The notes below the pieces were generated by a model. That model was given only the letters and a program-made list of their open reading frames with translations, did no database searches and was not told the DNA's origin. Position numbers and translations under genes: made by a program. Shown piece after piece: positions 27,001 through 35,476 of a DNA stretch of 62,603 nucleotides. Each line of letters starts with the position of its first letter. The stretch's first letter is position 1. Source of the stretch: Hyphomicrobiales bacterium (lineage in GTDB: Bacteria > Pseudomonadota > Alphaproteobacteria > Rhizobiales > Aestuariivirgaceae); the NCBI GenBank assembly GCA_003151375.1, contig PLXI01000234.1:1-62603 (forward strand). The letters run 5' to 3'.

Positions 27001-30000
27001 GGTCGCGCTACCCAAGAATGGACACCGGGCAACCTGATCGACGTGGGGTTTGTCAAAGACCTTCTCGTTGTCAAAGCCAATAAAGATGGTTCTTTTGATC
27101 TGATTTCCAAACCCGACAAGGACGGCATCAGCAAAAGCTACAGTGCAAAACCTCATGAAGGCTTAGGTTCAACTGGGTCTGTGAATTTCACTGCGACAAC
27201 GAAAAATTTACCTGCACGAGAAAGGGAACTAGCCCAGCGCAGTCTTGCGGTTAGGCGTCAATCTGACCCTGATTTTGACCGCATCGTAACGCTGGTTGAT
27301 AACCACGCCCCAATTCCAGAGATAGAAGCCGACCCTTATTTGCAAGGTGCGGTGCGTCACATGGCCGCAATCCCATTGACCTCTGCCCAGCCGGGCTTCA
27401 TGTCAGAGGTTTGGAAGGCCGACCGGACGTATGATTTCCCCGGCGGAAAGGTGCAAGGCTACGACAACGCCGTAACCAAATTAACAGATATGGCCAGAGA
27501 CTTCTCGACGAACGGCCCCGTTTTACGCGAGAAGAAGGCAACAGTTTTACTTGGGCCACCCGCATCAGGCAAATCAACCTATGCTGAAAAATATGCGACC
27601 GCGCGCCATGCGGCGCTTATTGATTCCGATGAAGCCAAGAGGGTCATCCCTGAGTTTAATCGTGGCATTGGTGCATCGGCGGTTCATGAAGAATCCGCTA
27701 TCATGGCACATGAAGTGCAAGCCAAACTTATGTCGGAAGGCTCAAACATTGTCATTCCGAAGGTTGGGCATAATGCCGATGGCATTCATAGCCTGATAGA
27801 AACACTGAAGGCCAACGGCTACAGTGTCGATCTGGTTGGCATTAAAACGAGTTACGATAATGCGTTCCGGCGCATGATCGGGCGATTTGCCAGCACAGGC
27901 CGCCTGATTGATCCGGCTTATGTGCGCGCAGTTGGAGAAAAACCGACTGACACTTACAGGACTTTAAAAGAACAAGGAGTAGCAGATCGCTATGCAGAAA
28001 TCGACAACAACGGCAAACGAGGCGAAGCCCCACAAATCCTCGACGACACCGGAGCCACCGAAGGCATTCATGGACTTAGAAGCAGTGGAGAACAAGGTGT
28101 TCAAGGACAAGTGGCCGGCACTGGCCAAGAAGTACAATCTCAAGGAATAGTCCGAAACCTTTATCAGCGCGACCTCTTAGATGAAAAGGGTGCCGAGGGC
28201 CTACCTCAAACCCTCTTGCCCGGCGTGGAGCCGTCGTCACTCAAGCAACGCCTCGAACTAGAATCCAATAAGCCCATGCGCGGCGGCAACAAACCAGCGG
28301 GCGGCATGTTTGACGAAGAGGCACAAAAGCAACAAGAACTGTTCCAATCCGCACTTGGAAAAATCCGCATTGCGCCCGGCAATCGGCCCATCATCACACT
28401 TTTTCGTGATGCCAATGCCTCGACCTTTTTGCATGAGACGGGCCACCAATGGCTTGAAGAACTCACCCGCGATGCTGCCCACCCGCAAGCCCCAGATAAT
28501 CTCAAAGCTGATTCTGCAATCGTGCGCAATTGGCTTGGTTCCGCAGATGGTGCGCCGATCACAGTGCGCCAGCACGAGAAGTTCGCGCGCGGCTTTGAAC
28601 AATACATGCGCGAGGGTGTTGCGCCATCAGCAAGGCTTGTCAGCGTGTTTTCTAAATTCAAAAACTGGCTGACCTCGATCTATCAAAGCCTCAAAGGTTT
28701 GGGCGCGCCGATCAATGATGACATTCGCGGTGTGTTTGATCGCCAGCTTTCCCTAGACCCACAACGCACCGTCATTGCAGAGCCGCATGAAGCAGGCCCA
28801 AGCCTTGCCGATGTTCACATGGGCGATGCCACAGACGCACATCCAATTGAAGCCGATGGCTTGATGGCCAGAGTTGCATCTGAAAAACAACGGGCATTCA
28901 CAGATTTACCACCGGAGGTTCAAAATGAAATCGAAAGCTCCATCCAAAAATACACAGAAGCCAACGCCGCAAGAACCGAACCTGCAACAGAGAACGGCCC
29001 AAGCGAAGGCCGACCTGCAGAAGTGGACGGCGGTAGCGGCAGACCCGAACCTGTCACCACCAGCAGCGCAAGCAGCGCAGTCAATGGCGCGGTCGAGCCA
29101 AGCGGAAGTGCTGCTGGGCCAGAAGGCGCTGGCGTATCAGGACAGCAACAGCGATCAAGCTCTGATACCGGGCATCCCCTCGCCCCTCAATCCGCAGAAC
29201 AATTCGACACAAACTCCTCCAAATTCGTAGATAAGGCTGGCAACATCAGACTGGATAATATCCAGACCCCAGAAGACATTAAGCAAGCCATGCGTGAGAT
29301 GGCTGAACAGAATGGAGACTTTATTGCAGGACGGCGCGGCGTTGTTACCGATGGCCAAGTGCTGGATCTTGCCGCGGCTGTTGGTATTGATCAATTAAGC
29401 GCCAAAAAGATTGGCGAGGCATTCAGCGCTGAAGAAATAAAAGCGGCTGAAAAGTTTCTGGCACAATCTGTTGGCGCCGCGACAGAGGCTGCTAAAAAAG
29501 CAGTCGAAAGCGGAAGTGATGAAGATATCATTGCCTATGCGCAAGCCAAATCCCGTCATGCCATGGCTCAAGGGATATTCTCACAAGCGACCGCTGAAGC
29601 GGGCCGCGCGCTTAGGGCGTTGAGAAGAACCCAAGAACTTTGGAACCCAGAAACCACATCGGCCAACGGATATTTGAAAGAAGCAACCGGCACCACATTG
29701 TTTCAGTTGAAGCAGGAAGCCGAATTGCTTTCCAAAATGGACACACCAGAAAAGGCCTCAAAATATATTTACGACAGCCAGAAGCGCGGCTTTGGACGAG
29801 GCCTATTAGAATACTTTGTCAACAATCTGATTTCAGGCCCAGCCACGCATACCACCTATGCCATCGCCAATGAGATTTTGAGCTTGTGGAAAATTGGCCC
29901 TGAAACTTTGACCGCTGCGGCCATCGGAAAAGTCAGAGAAGCCATGGGCAACGAGGGCCCACGGGTTTATGCCGGCGAAGCCGCGGCTGGTTTGAGTGAA

Positions 30001-31758
30001 CATGCGCGCGCCATGCCAAAGGCTCTTACGGCCGCAGTTGATTCGCTAAGAACCAATACGACGGTCAAGATGCCTGGCGAAGTGGATGGAGGCCAGTCTC
30101 GGTTTGCATTTGGTGGCGATCTTTCAAAGATTGATTCCACGAACAAAGATGCCAAATGGGATGAACTCAAGGATGCCAGCGCTGGACTTATGCGTGGCAT
30201 GAAAGATGCAGTTGTTGCCACCGGCGAACTGTTGAAATCAGGTGGCGATAAAGACGCTCCACTTGTGGGTTGGAATTCCACAGAAGGCGGCGCTATTCCA
30301 AACTTTGCCATCAAAGGCGTTACCGTGTTGCCGACTGGTGACATAGCACGAGGGCCAGGCCGCGTGATTGGCGCACTCCACAGCTATCAGCGGGTGATGA
30401 ACTATTCCATCGAGAACAATCAGAAAGCCTATCGCCAAGCCAGATCGGAAGGCCTGACCGGCCCCGATTTTGATGCGCGCGTTGCGGCGTTGCGTCAAAA
30501 CCCATCCGAGGAATCCATGGCGGCAACCAGAGAGGTCGCTGGCAATCTTACTCTCATGGGCCAAGGTGGAGATTTCGTACGAAAATTATCGTCTTTGATT
30601 AATGCCAATGTCACGCTTCCGCTTCTGGGAACATTCCCACCTTTGAAATTCATTGACCCATTCGTGAAAATCGCTGCGAACATCATGGATCAGTCGATCA
30701 TTCAAAGATCACCAGTTGGATTGCTTTCCCCTGAAATTCGCGCCGACATTGGTGGAAAAAATGGCAAGATTGCGCAAGATCAGGCCATGGCCCGCATGTT
30801 GGCAGGAACAGCACTTGGCCTCACCTTTGCTGGACTGGCGGCCAATGGACTGGCCAGCGGCTCAGGTCCGACCGATGTAAACCAACGCGCCATGCTGGAA
30901 CAAACCGGCTGGAGAGCGCATTCGGTGCGCTTGGGCGATATGTGGATTCCTACCAACCGTCTCGGCCCACTTGGGATGCTTTCAAGTCTGGCATCTGATT
31001 TCTATGACATATCGCATGTGGCATCTGATGGTGATTTGCTCCACGCCGGTTCAATGCTCATGCACGCCTTCACTCAAAACATTCTTGATGAAAGCTTCAT
31101 GCGCGGACCCGCCGATCTGATTAAGGCGCTTGAGGATTCCAACCGTTACGGCGAAAGTTATTTGAAAGGCTTTGCATCTTCATTCGTACCGTTTTCAGTT
31201 GGTATGGCGCAAATGGATCGGGCGATGGATCCATATCAGCGCGCCACCAGAACAGTGCTCGATGCAATTAAAGCCAAGATCCCGCCAGGAACACCGCTGC
31301 TTTCGCAATTTATTGGCTCTTCTGATCAATTATTTGCCAGAAGGAACATTTGGGGCGAACCGATGCCAAATCAAGAAGCCTTCATCGGCAAGGGCATCAC
31401 TTCGATTTATGAAACAAAAGTCAACAACGATCCGGTCAATATCGCCCTGACCAATCTTAGCATTGGGCCAGCGCCGGTTAAGCGCATGATCAGAAACGTG
31501 CAGCTCACCGATCAGCAATACGATGATTATTCCCGTATTGCAGGAAGGCTGGCAAAGCAAAGGCTTGATGTTCTGGTGAACTCACCGGACTTTAATTCGA
31601 TGCCAAACTTCATCAAAGTAAAATTGATCACTGAATTCATCAGCCAGTCTCGCGTTGCGGCTGAAGGTGTGATATTAGCACAGAACAACGGTAAGTTGGC
31701 GTATGATGCAGGCCAGATCAAATATAACAAGATGATGGGCATTACGCCGCCAAAATGA
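24049..31758 (+). CDS. giant polyvalent ejection protein (ParB-like, zeta-like, HExxH, LPD38-like)
   Basis: A 2569-residue protein, the largest in the genome; TAATG overlap with the transglycosylase gene. Residues 45-170 are Gly/Ala-rich and hydrophobic, as in channel-forming ejection proteins. Residues about 540-920 resemble DdrB-like ParB-superfamily domains (S-N-G-H-Q-R-T-G-L near 640). About 1160-1300 is a zeta-toxin-like kinase with Walker A G-P-P-A-S-G-K-S-T near 1168, an I-D-S-D-E motif, a downstream Glu (H-E-E-S) and paired Arg. Near 1461 is H-E-T-G-H, a zinc peptidase motif. The last 650 residues look like the LPD38-type C-terminal domain of polyvalent proteins. Such proteins enter the host with DNA; the enzymatic domains may disarm host functions. 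Confidence 0.8.
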   Translation: MADNQSANPYDTAGFALAPNQVDQTEKTDNPYDAMGDFGLKPGSSASGSFARGAERGALPAAGGLAGAEAGAEIGAGIGAFGGPLDWATVPVGGLVGGLVGGFGGSYATQGVQDYGVSKAPDSWKEAIGQDDRQQQLDQQQHPYATFAGGLAPFALTLKPGLMAKGALPDNPTTLQTLLAHPASKHIVAGLGMGGMEIGQEVANGETPDWGKIAISTGFGVVFNKPTRIGQTISNLGARVAAPITDVIGRPTVDRFGNKIPEPFSPDPTKPIPTIAEMADQQIMGPGITDAVFDGSQQQNPEAKEAAQNAAMLEKSILVGPTPPDIHDVVRRMEPEVFEKYDALVARRNEAAAWVDNLNNPTDENIRSALPLGPDGELFGRDTAQKQLSAVENELHDLAPQVSAAYRRAAESVGAPMIQPEATKPVGEAPASTEAALSPQAQIHPDHAAIADDVTKQLIAAGRAPEEAQAAGQLVADHTVTRAERFGGALGTPLELHNREGAKILGFGKTQPAPISPVAPKIEGRTLPAPVEPTPEVKQERQQVSDQMQTLASGHIESGFSSVKKFDDVASAALPETKGQPAGVFMFDPTKLGVDAERFQFKSGGDQYGVTNALKSVSKWDKTKAGVAIVWQQNDGKLFVSNGHQRTGLARRLIDQGKEKNIELPGLLLREKDGFSAADARAISAVTNIAEGTGSALDGAKILRSRPDLLDGSLPLSEGKGKQAAALAKLDDEAFRMVVNEVVPEHQAAIVGDLIPNDGPRQIAAMKAISRFEPKNADETVALVQRVAQAELAKAEAGKQTSMFGDLETAESTAGQEMQIVGRTIKELNKDKSLFARVVANADRIEGAGSQIDRSSAESVATDSEIFAKVLSTSAYSAGPIRNELISAARDLRDGKATVGEASARIVAAVRRQVEENGGNGLGLGKGPENETQENTEGSGLGKELTPQEAWNGFVATKAERAAGGNNYSGAFNGKFNRAGDPVRGRATQEWTPGNLIDVGFVKDLLVVKANKDGSFDLISKPDKDGISKSYSAKPHEGLGSTGSVNFTATTKNLPARERELAQRSLAVRRQSDPDFDRIVTLVDNHAPIPEIEADPYLQGAVRHMAAIPLTSAQPGFMSEVWKADRTYDFPGGKVQGYDNAVTKLTDMARDFSTNGPVLREKKATVLLGPPASGKSTYAEKYATARHAALIDSDEAKRVIPEFNRGIGASAVHEESAIMAHEVQAKLMSEGSNIVIPKVGHNADGIHSLIETLKANGYSVDLVGIKTSYDNAFRRMIGRFASTGRLIDPAYVRAVGEKPTDTYRTLKEQGVADRYAEIDNNGKRGEAPQILDDTGATEGIHGLRSSGEQGVQGQVAGTGQEVQSQGIVRNLYQRDLLDEKGAEGLPQTLLPGVEPSSLKQRLELESNKPMRGGNKPAGGMFDEEAQKQQELFQSALGKIRIAPGNRPIITLFRDANASTFLHETGHQWLEELTRDAAHPQAPDNLKADSAIVRNWLGSADGAPITVRQHEKFARGFEQYMREGVAPSARLVSVFSKFKNWLTSIYQSLKGLGAPINDDIRGVFDRQLSLDPQRTVIAEPHEAGPSLADVHMGDATDAHPIEADGLMARVASEKQRAFTDLPPEVQNEIESSIQKYTEANAARTEPATENGPSEGRPAEVDGGSGRPEPVTTSSASSAVNGAVEPSGSAAGPEGAGVSGQQQRSSSDTGHPLAPQSAEQFDTNSSKFVDKAGNIRLDNIQTPEDIKQAMREMAEQNGDFIAGRRGVVTDGQVLDLAAAVGIDQLSAKKIGEAFSAEEIKAAEKFLAQSVGAATEAAKKAVESGSDEDIIAYAQAKSRHAMAQGIFSQATAEAGRALRALRRTQELWNPETTSANGYLKEATGTTLFQLKQEAELLSKMDTPEKASKYIYDSQKRGFGRGLLEYFVNNLISGPATHTTYAIANEILSLWKIGPETLTAAAIGKVREAMGNEGPRVYAGEAAAGLSEHARAMPKALTAAVDSLRTNTTVKMPGEVDGGQSRFAFGGDLSKIDSTNKDAKWDELKDASAGLMRGMKDAVVATGELLKSGGDKDAPLVGWNSTEGGAIPNFAIKGVTVLPTGDIARGPGRVIGALHSYQRVMNYSIENNQKAYRQARSEGLTGPDFDARVAALRQNPSEESMAATREVAGNLTLMGQGGDFVRKLSSLINANVTLPLLGTFPPLKFIDPFVKIAANIMDQSIIQRSPVGLLSPEIRADIGGKNGKIAQDQAMARMLAGTALGLTFAGLAANGLASGSGPTDVNQRAMLEQTGWRAHSVRLGDMWIPTNRLGPLGMLSSLASDFYDISHVASDGDLLHAGSMLMHAFTQNILDESFMRGPADLIKALEDSNRYGESYLKGFASSFVPFSVGMAQMDRAMDPYQRATRTVLDAIKAKIPPGTPLLSQFIGSSDQLFARRNIWGEPMPNQEAFIGKGITSIYETKVNNDPVNIALTNLSIGPAPVKRMIRNVQLTDQQYDDYSRIAGRLAKQRLDVLVNSPDFNSMPNFIKVKLITEFISQSRVAAEGVILAQNNGKLAYDAGQIKYNKMMGITPPK

Positions 31759-31770
31759 GGTTTCTTCTAA

Positions 31771-32217
31771 ATGTTTGACCGCGAAACCAAAGAAACTAAC
31801 CGTCTCCTCGCAGAGAACGGGCATACGCTGCGCAGGATTGAACTTTTGCTCACCCAACTTTTAACCACGGAGAATAAAATCATTATGGATCTCACCCAAC
31901 TTACTGCCGCCGTTGCTCGCAATGGCACTGTTGAGGCTTCAGCAGTTACGCTGTTGCAAGGCCTTAAAGGGCAACTTGATGCTGCCATCGAAGCAAATCG
32001 CGCTGGCGACCCAACCGCATTGGCCGCCTTGTCAACTGCTCTTGGCTCGGAGACAGACTCACTCGCCGCTGCTATCGTCGCTAATACTCCGGCACCTGCT
32101 GCTGTGGTTGCTGCACCAGTTGCGGATGCGCTTCCACCTGTTGAGCCATCACCAGCTGCCGAACCTGCACAAGCTCCTGTCGATCCTGTGCCTGTTGAAC
32201 CAGCCACCGCGTCGTAA
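31771..32217 (+). CDS. small helical protein with Ala/Pro-rich tail
   Basis: A 148-residue protein. Residues 1-60 form an amphipathic helix or short coiled coil (R-R-I-E-L-L-L-T-Q-L-L type). Residues 95-148 are an Ala/Pro/Val/Glu-rich flexible tail. An internal ATG at 31885 could yield a shorter form. It lies between the ejection genes and the lysis genes. The pattern is common in phage genomes at this point, but the role is unknown; it may be a minor virion or lysis-associated protein. Confidence 0.6.
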   Translation: MFDRETKETNRLLAENGHTLRRIELLLTQLLTTENKIIMDLTQLTAAVARNGTVEASAVTLLQGLKGQLDAAIEANRAGDPTALAALSTALGSETDSLAAAIVANTPAPAAVVAAPVADALPPVEPSPAAEPAQAPVDPVPVEPATAS

Positions 32218-32222
32218 CCCAA

Positions 32223-32252
32223 AAACCCCGCTGCGTGAGGCGGCGGGGTAAT
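32223..32252 (+). terminator. G+C-rich hairpin between ejection and lysis genes
   Basis: CCCCGCTG (from about 32227) pairs with CGGCGGGG (to about 32249) through one G-T wobble, around a short loop. The following bases are TAATTC, so the classical T-run is missing. It may be a partial terminator that lets some late transcripts continue into the lysis genes, or an RNA-stability element. Confidence 0.5.
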
Positions 32253-32279
32253 TCACTTTAACGGGGAAGAGAGCCAATT

Positions 32280-32660
32280 ATGGCGGGCGGAACAACAGCA
32301 CTGATCACTTATGCGGTAGCAAAGAATGCTGCCGCTACGTTAGTTTTGAGTATGCCAGTTGCGGTTCTTGTGGCCAGTTTACCTGATATTTCGACAGATG
32401 CTATTTTTTGGGGCGCGGCTGGTGGTGCCGTGCGGTGGATGGCCACTCGGCAAACGTGGGGCAGTGGGCTTCTTGGTGTTTGCATTGGCGCTATAATGGC
32501 TGCTGGCCTAATTGGCGCTAATATCCCTTTTCTCAGCGATATTTTACCTTCTAAAGAAACCGCTGGCCATGCCACTCCATTTTTGACTGGCACGTTTGGT
32601 GTGACCATATTTGGCGCAATCCAAGACATCATTAGTTTCAAGCGAGGAAAACCAGAATGA
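32280..32660 (+). CDS. putative holin (multi-span membrane protein)
   Basis: A 126-residue protein with about three to four hydrophobic segments (near residues 8-34, 42-55, 60-82 and 100-117) and a short positively charged C-terminus (F-K-R-G-K-P-E). Size, topology and position directly before the endolysin fit a holin. The upstream ribosome binding site is GGGGAAGAG at 32262-32270. The next gene overlaps by four bases. No specific holin family motif is recognised, so the call depends on context. Confidence 0.6.
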   Translation: MAGGTTALITYAVAKNAAATLVLSMPVAVLVASLPDISTDAIFWGAAGGAVRWMATRQTWGSGLLGVCIGAIMAAGLIGANIPFLSDILPSKETAGHATPFLTGTFGVTIFGAIQDIISFKRGKPE

Positions 32661-33079
32661 TTATTTCCAACGCAATAAAGACGATATCGTTGGCGATGCC
32701 TCTCACCATCGTTGCGATTTTTGGTTCTCAGCCTGGGGCACTTGAAGGCCATCTATTTCCAGTTATTACCAGTTATAAAATCATTTCCGAGACGGTTGCG
32801 AGAGACGGCAATATCGACATATCAGTTGATCTTAACAAGGCACGGGAGTGTCAGCGTGTTTCTCTCGAATTTTACATTCAAGACGCCGATAAATACTGGT
32901 ATTTCACTCCACGCTCAGGCGCTTCCACTATACCTAACGAGGTTGGGTTATATCACACGATGTGGAAATTGTTTGCTCCAGCGCGACTTATCGGGCGACC
33001 AATCAAGATAGTGGCACACCACCAATGTTGGGGCGAACCCATGTGGTTGACTGATACGACCACGATTGTTACGCCATAG
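32657..33079 (+). CDS. membrane-anchored or exported protein in lysis cassette
   Basis: A 140-residue protein with an N-terminal hydrophobic segment (residues 8-28) that could be an uncleaved anchor or signal sequence, followed by a soluble domain of about 110 residues containing two Cys (E-C-Q and Q-C-W). It overlaps the holin-like gene by four bases and precedes the endolysin. Exported proteins in this position can be lysis regulators or antiholins, but nothing in the sequence proves that. Confidence 0.55.
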   Translation: MIISNAIKTISLAMPLTIVAIFGSQPGALEGHLFPVITSYKIISETVARDGNIDISVDLNKARECQRVSLEFYIQDADKYWYFTPRSGASTIPNEVGLYHTMWKLFAPARLIGRPIKIVAHHQCWGEPMWLTDTTTIVTP

Positions 33080-33106
33080 ACACTCGTTTAAGAAAAGGAA
33101 ACTGAA

Positions 33107-34693
33107 ATGCCAGAACTTGCAGGGATGGTGAACCGAGTTTTCACGCTCACCGAATTTCAGAAATATCTAGTCGATGAAGTGGCGCCAATGATGAAGGCAT
33201 GGCGGCCTTCCATGATTGTCGATCATAACACCGGCACAAACCCACACTGGACGAAAGACTCAACGGCGGATCAATCGCTGCAGCTTGTCAAGAACATGAG
33301 CGTCACATGGGCATCGCCGCCTAACGATTGGCATTCGGGCCCGCATCTCGTCATTGGCCCCAATTGCCTGATCGTGGCCGCCTGGCCGCTATGGATGCAC
33401 GGCACTCACTCTCCGTCATGGAATGAAGTCTCTTGGGGCATTGAACATTCTGCTGATTTTGATAAAGAACTGATGGCTGATGATTTCCGCGCCACATCCC
33501 TCGGAGTCAAGAAAGCACTTTTCAAGATGCTAGGCTTGCTGGCCAGCGATGCAACATATAAGCATCACCACGAGGATCCTCACACAAGTCACAAGCATTG
33601 CCCTGGTGTGAACTTCGGAACCAAGGCTTCGTGGCTGACCGCGCTTAATACCCTCACCCCATTCCAAAAGACCCTAGACCTGCCACATCGCGCCATTTTG
33701 GCCTTTTCAGATGGCATGAAAGCCAAATTAAAAAGCATGGAGGCCTTCCGTGAGCAGGCTTACAATCTCAAAGGCATCTGGCATGTTGGCTGGGGCTTCC
33801 GTGATGGCTATCGCGGCCTGCATGTCGATGCCACCACCACGATGACGCTGGAAGCCGCGAACAAGTTCTTTGATGAATCCACGTCTGCGGAGGCCGGCAC
33901 GATTCAGACTTTGGTTACAGTCCCGCTCAAACAATATCAACTCGATGCCCTTGGCATATTCGCTTGGAACACTGGAACGGGCGCACTGGCTGGCAGCACT
34001 ATTCTCAAAGATTTAAACGCTGGCGACATTGCTGGCGCTGCGGCTGGCTTTGATCTGTGGAACAAATGGCGCGAAACACCGGATGGCCCTTTGGTTGTTT
34101 CACCCGAATTGACCGTGCGACGGGCCTATGAGCGCAGCGTGTTCGAGGGCAAGGTTGATCTTGCACCAAGCCCACCTGTCGGAACCGCCCCGCCTGCACC
34201 CCGCGCCGTTGCCACAGCGAAAATTCCGCCTATAATGGCACAATCCATGCCAGCAACGGCAAAACCATCTGTAATCGCGTCTAAACAAGCCGCGCCTGTC
34301 GGAAACAGGCAAACCTCACTTTTAGGAGCTTCCCAAATGAGCGTTCTTCCCAGCACTTCAACTCTAAATATCGGTTCTATCCTCGCCATGGCCGCTGGCC
34401 TTGGTGCATTGCTGCCAAAAATTGCCACCGAATATAGCACAGTCGGCATCGTGGCCGCCGCTGCCCTTGGCGTTGGGCTGCTGATCCAAGCTTTCATTCC
34501 CCCAGCCACTGCCGCCACAATTGAAAACACTGTGGCTGATGAGTTGATCCCCGTGGCCGAACAATTCCTGCCAAGCGATAGAGCCTTGCTTGACCAAATT
34601 AGGGGCGGCTTAAAGACTGCTGCTTCTGGCGTAACCACCGCTGCAAATGCCACCGCTGCGATTGCCGCTTCAGCTACCCCAACGGCTAGTTAA
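33107..34693 (+). CDS. fusion endolysin: amidase, degenerate lysozyme domain and membrane tail
   Basis: A 528-residue protein. Residues about 30-190 are an N-acetylmuramoyl-L-alanine amidase (Amidase_2-like): V-D-H-N-T-G with H40, G-I-E-H, and a H-K-H-C-P-G-V-N-F zinc-site end. Residues about 205-345 look like a T4-type lysozyme (M-E-A-F-R-E-Q-A-Y, G-W-G-F, Q-L-D-A-L, F-A-W-N-T-G), but the usual catalytic Asp and Thr after the Tyr are Asn/Leu and His. Residues about 415-475 contain two hydrophobic segments. An in-frame ATG at 34337 has its own AGGAG and could start a separate 118-residue membrane protein. Enzyme action is on peptidoglycan. Confidence 0.82.
   Translation: MPELAGMVNRVFTLTEFQKYLVDEVAPMMKAWRPSMIVDHNTGTNPHWTKDSTADQSLQLVKNMSVTWASPPNDWHSGPHLVIGPNCLIVAAWPLWMHGTHSPSWNEVSWGIEHSADFDKELMADDFRATSLGVKKALFKMLGLLASDATYKHHHEDPHTSHKHCPGVNFGTKASWLTALNTLTPFQKTLDLPHRAILAFSDGMKAKLKSMEAFREQAYNLKGIWHVGWGFRDGYRGLHVDATTTMTLEAANKFFDESTSAEAGTIQTLVTVPLKQYQLDALGIFAWNTGTGALAGSTILKDLNAGDIAGAAAGFDLWNKWRETPDGPLVVSPELTVRRAYERSVFEGKVDLAPSPPVGTAPPAPRAVATAKIPPIMAQSMPATAKPSVIASKQAAPVGNRQTSLLGASQMSVLPSTSTLNIGSILAMAAGLGALLPKIATEYSTVGIVAAAALGVGLLIQAFIPPATAATIENTVADELIPVAEQFLPSDRALLDQIRGGLKTAASGVTTAANATAAIAASATPTAS
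34324..34339 (+). promoter_or_regulatory. internal ribosome binding site and start in endolysin gene
   Basis: AGGAG at 34324-34328 lies eight bases before ATG 34337-34339, in frame with the endolysin. Translation from here would give a 118-residue protein with two membrane segments and an Ala/Thr-rich helical tail, a size and topology suited to a holin-type partner. This is one of the better ribosome binding sites in the lysis cassette, which makes chance less likely. Confidence 0.55.
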
Positions 34694-34957
34694 ATGTTCT
34701 CGCTGATCGCGACGTGGGTTGCAGCGGTCGGTGGGCTGGGAACAGTCTTGGGGTTGGTTGTGTGGGCACTTAAAGCCTACACAGCCGCCAAGGCGGATAA
34801 AGCCATAGCCGATGAACGCCAAGCAGGCGCAGATGCAAGGGACGTGGAGGCAACAAATGCTGAGATTAAACGTATGCAAGACGCTGCCGCTGCTGGCGCT
34901 GCTGCTGGTAGGGTGTACGACACAACGGCTGATCCCAACGACAAGCAAGGGAAATAA
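34694..34957 (+). CDS. i-spanin-like (Rz-like) inner-membrane protein
   Basis: An 87-residue protein starting right after the endolysin stop. Residues 4-27 are a single hydrophobic span, followed by a charged, probably coiled-coil periplasmic region (residues 30-75). The o-spanin-like gene is embedded from 34857 in another frame, the classic overlapping Rz/Rz1 arrangement. Together they would link inner and outer membranes and fuse them in the last step of lysis. Confidence 0.75.
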   Translation: MFSLIATWVAAVGGLGTVLGLVVWALKAYTAAKADKAIADERQAGADARDVEATNAEIKRMQDAAAAGAAAGRVYDTTADPNDKQGK

Positions 34958-35108
34958 ACCCCTCGACTGCTCTAACTGGCAGCAGGGGCCGAGCGTCACT
35001 TACAATCGCAAGGGCGATGTCATCACACCTGAGACTTTGCAATCCATCCACACAACTAACCGCTGGATGGCAGTGAACAACGCGGCGGAAGGAGCTTCTT
35101 GCCCATAA
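34857..35108 (+). CDS. o-spanin-like (Rz1-like) outer-membrane lipoprotein
   Basis: An 83-residue protein from ATG 34857 with ribosome binding site GGAGG at 34846-34850; an upstream in-frame ATG (34812) lacks one. The signal sequence ends in the lipobox L-V-G-C with Cys20, so the mature lipoprotein is about 64 residues. The first 100 bases overlap the i-spanin gene. The mature part contains two further Cys. Lipoprotein plus overlap makes the spanin call firm. Confidence 0.8.
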   Translation: MLRLNVCKTLPLLALLLVGCTTQRLIPTTSKGNKPLDCSNWQQGPSVTYNRKGDVITPETLQSIHTTNRWMAVNNAAEGASCP

Positions 35109-35476
35109 AACTTACCGACCTTGATCCGCGATGGCTTACGTTTGAAGGAATGCGCCGAGGGATAACATTCAAGTGCCCTCATTGCCAAAAGGTATGGTTG
35201 ACTTGTTTTACCGAGCCGATGCCCCTTTTTGGCGACGGATGTATCGATGAAGACGTATCAAAATGGAATGGCCTTTCTCAGTTCGTTTTGTGGCGCGATG
35301 CAGTTGGCATGGACGTTCCACAAATAGAAATGGTGGGCTGCACAAAAGGAATTGCGTGGACTGCAACACCGCCCATTGGAGAAGCTACATTTGAAAATCT
35401 GTCATTCACGCCAAGTCTTGATGCTTCCAAAGCTGGCCATTGGCATGGTTTTATTACGAATGGCGTAGTTAGCTGA
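35099..35476 (+). CDS. small zinc-ribbon protein (paralogue of the 50838-51179 gene)
   Basis: A 125-residue protein starting at TTG 35099 with AGGAG at 35090-35094. Layout: L-T-D-L-D-P-R-W near the start, a C-P-H-C metal knuckle at residues 26-29, a central T-P-P-I/F-E-N-L-S-F-T-P-S strand, and the end G-H-W-H-G-F-I-T-N-G. The leftward gene at 50838-51179 shares the D-L-x-P-x-W start, C-P-H-C, the T-I-A-P-S-I strand and H-W-H-G-H-I-S-N-G end. It resembles DUF6527-like proteins, though I am unsure. Unknown role; located between spanins and a nucleotidyltransferase-like gene. Confidence 0.7.
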   Translation: MPIKLTDLDPRWLTFEGMRRGITFKCPHCQKVWLTCFTEPMPLFGDGCIDEDVSKWNGLSQFVLWRDAVGMDVPQIEMVGCTKGIAWTATPPIGEATFENLSFTPSLDASKAGHWHGFITNGVVS

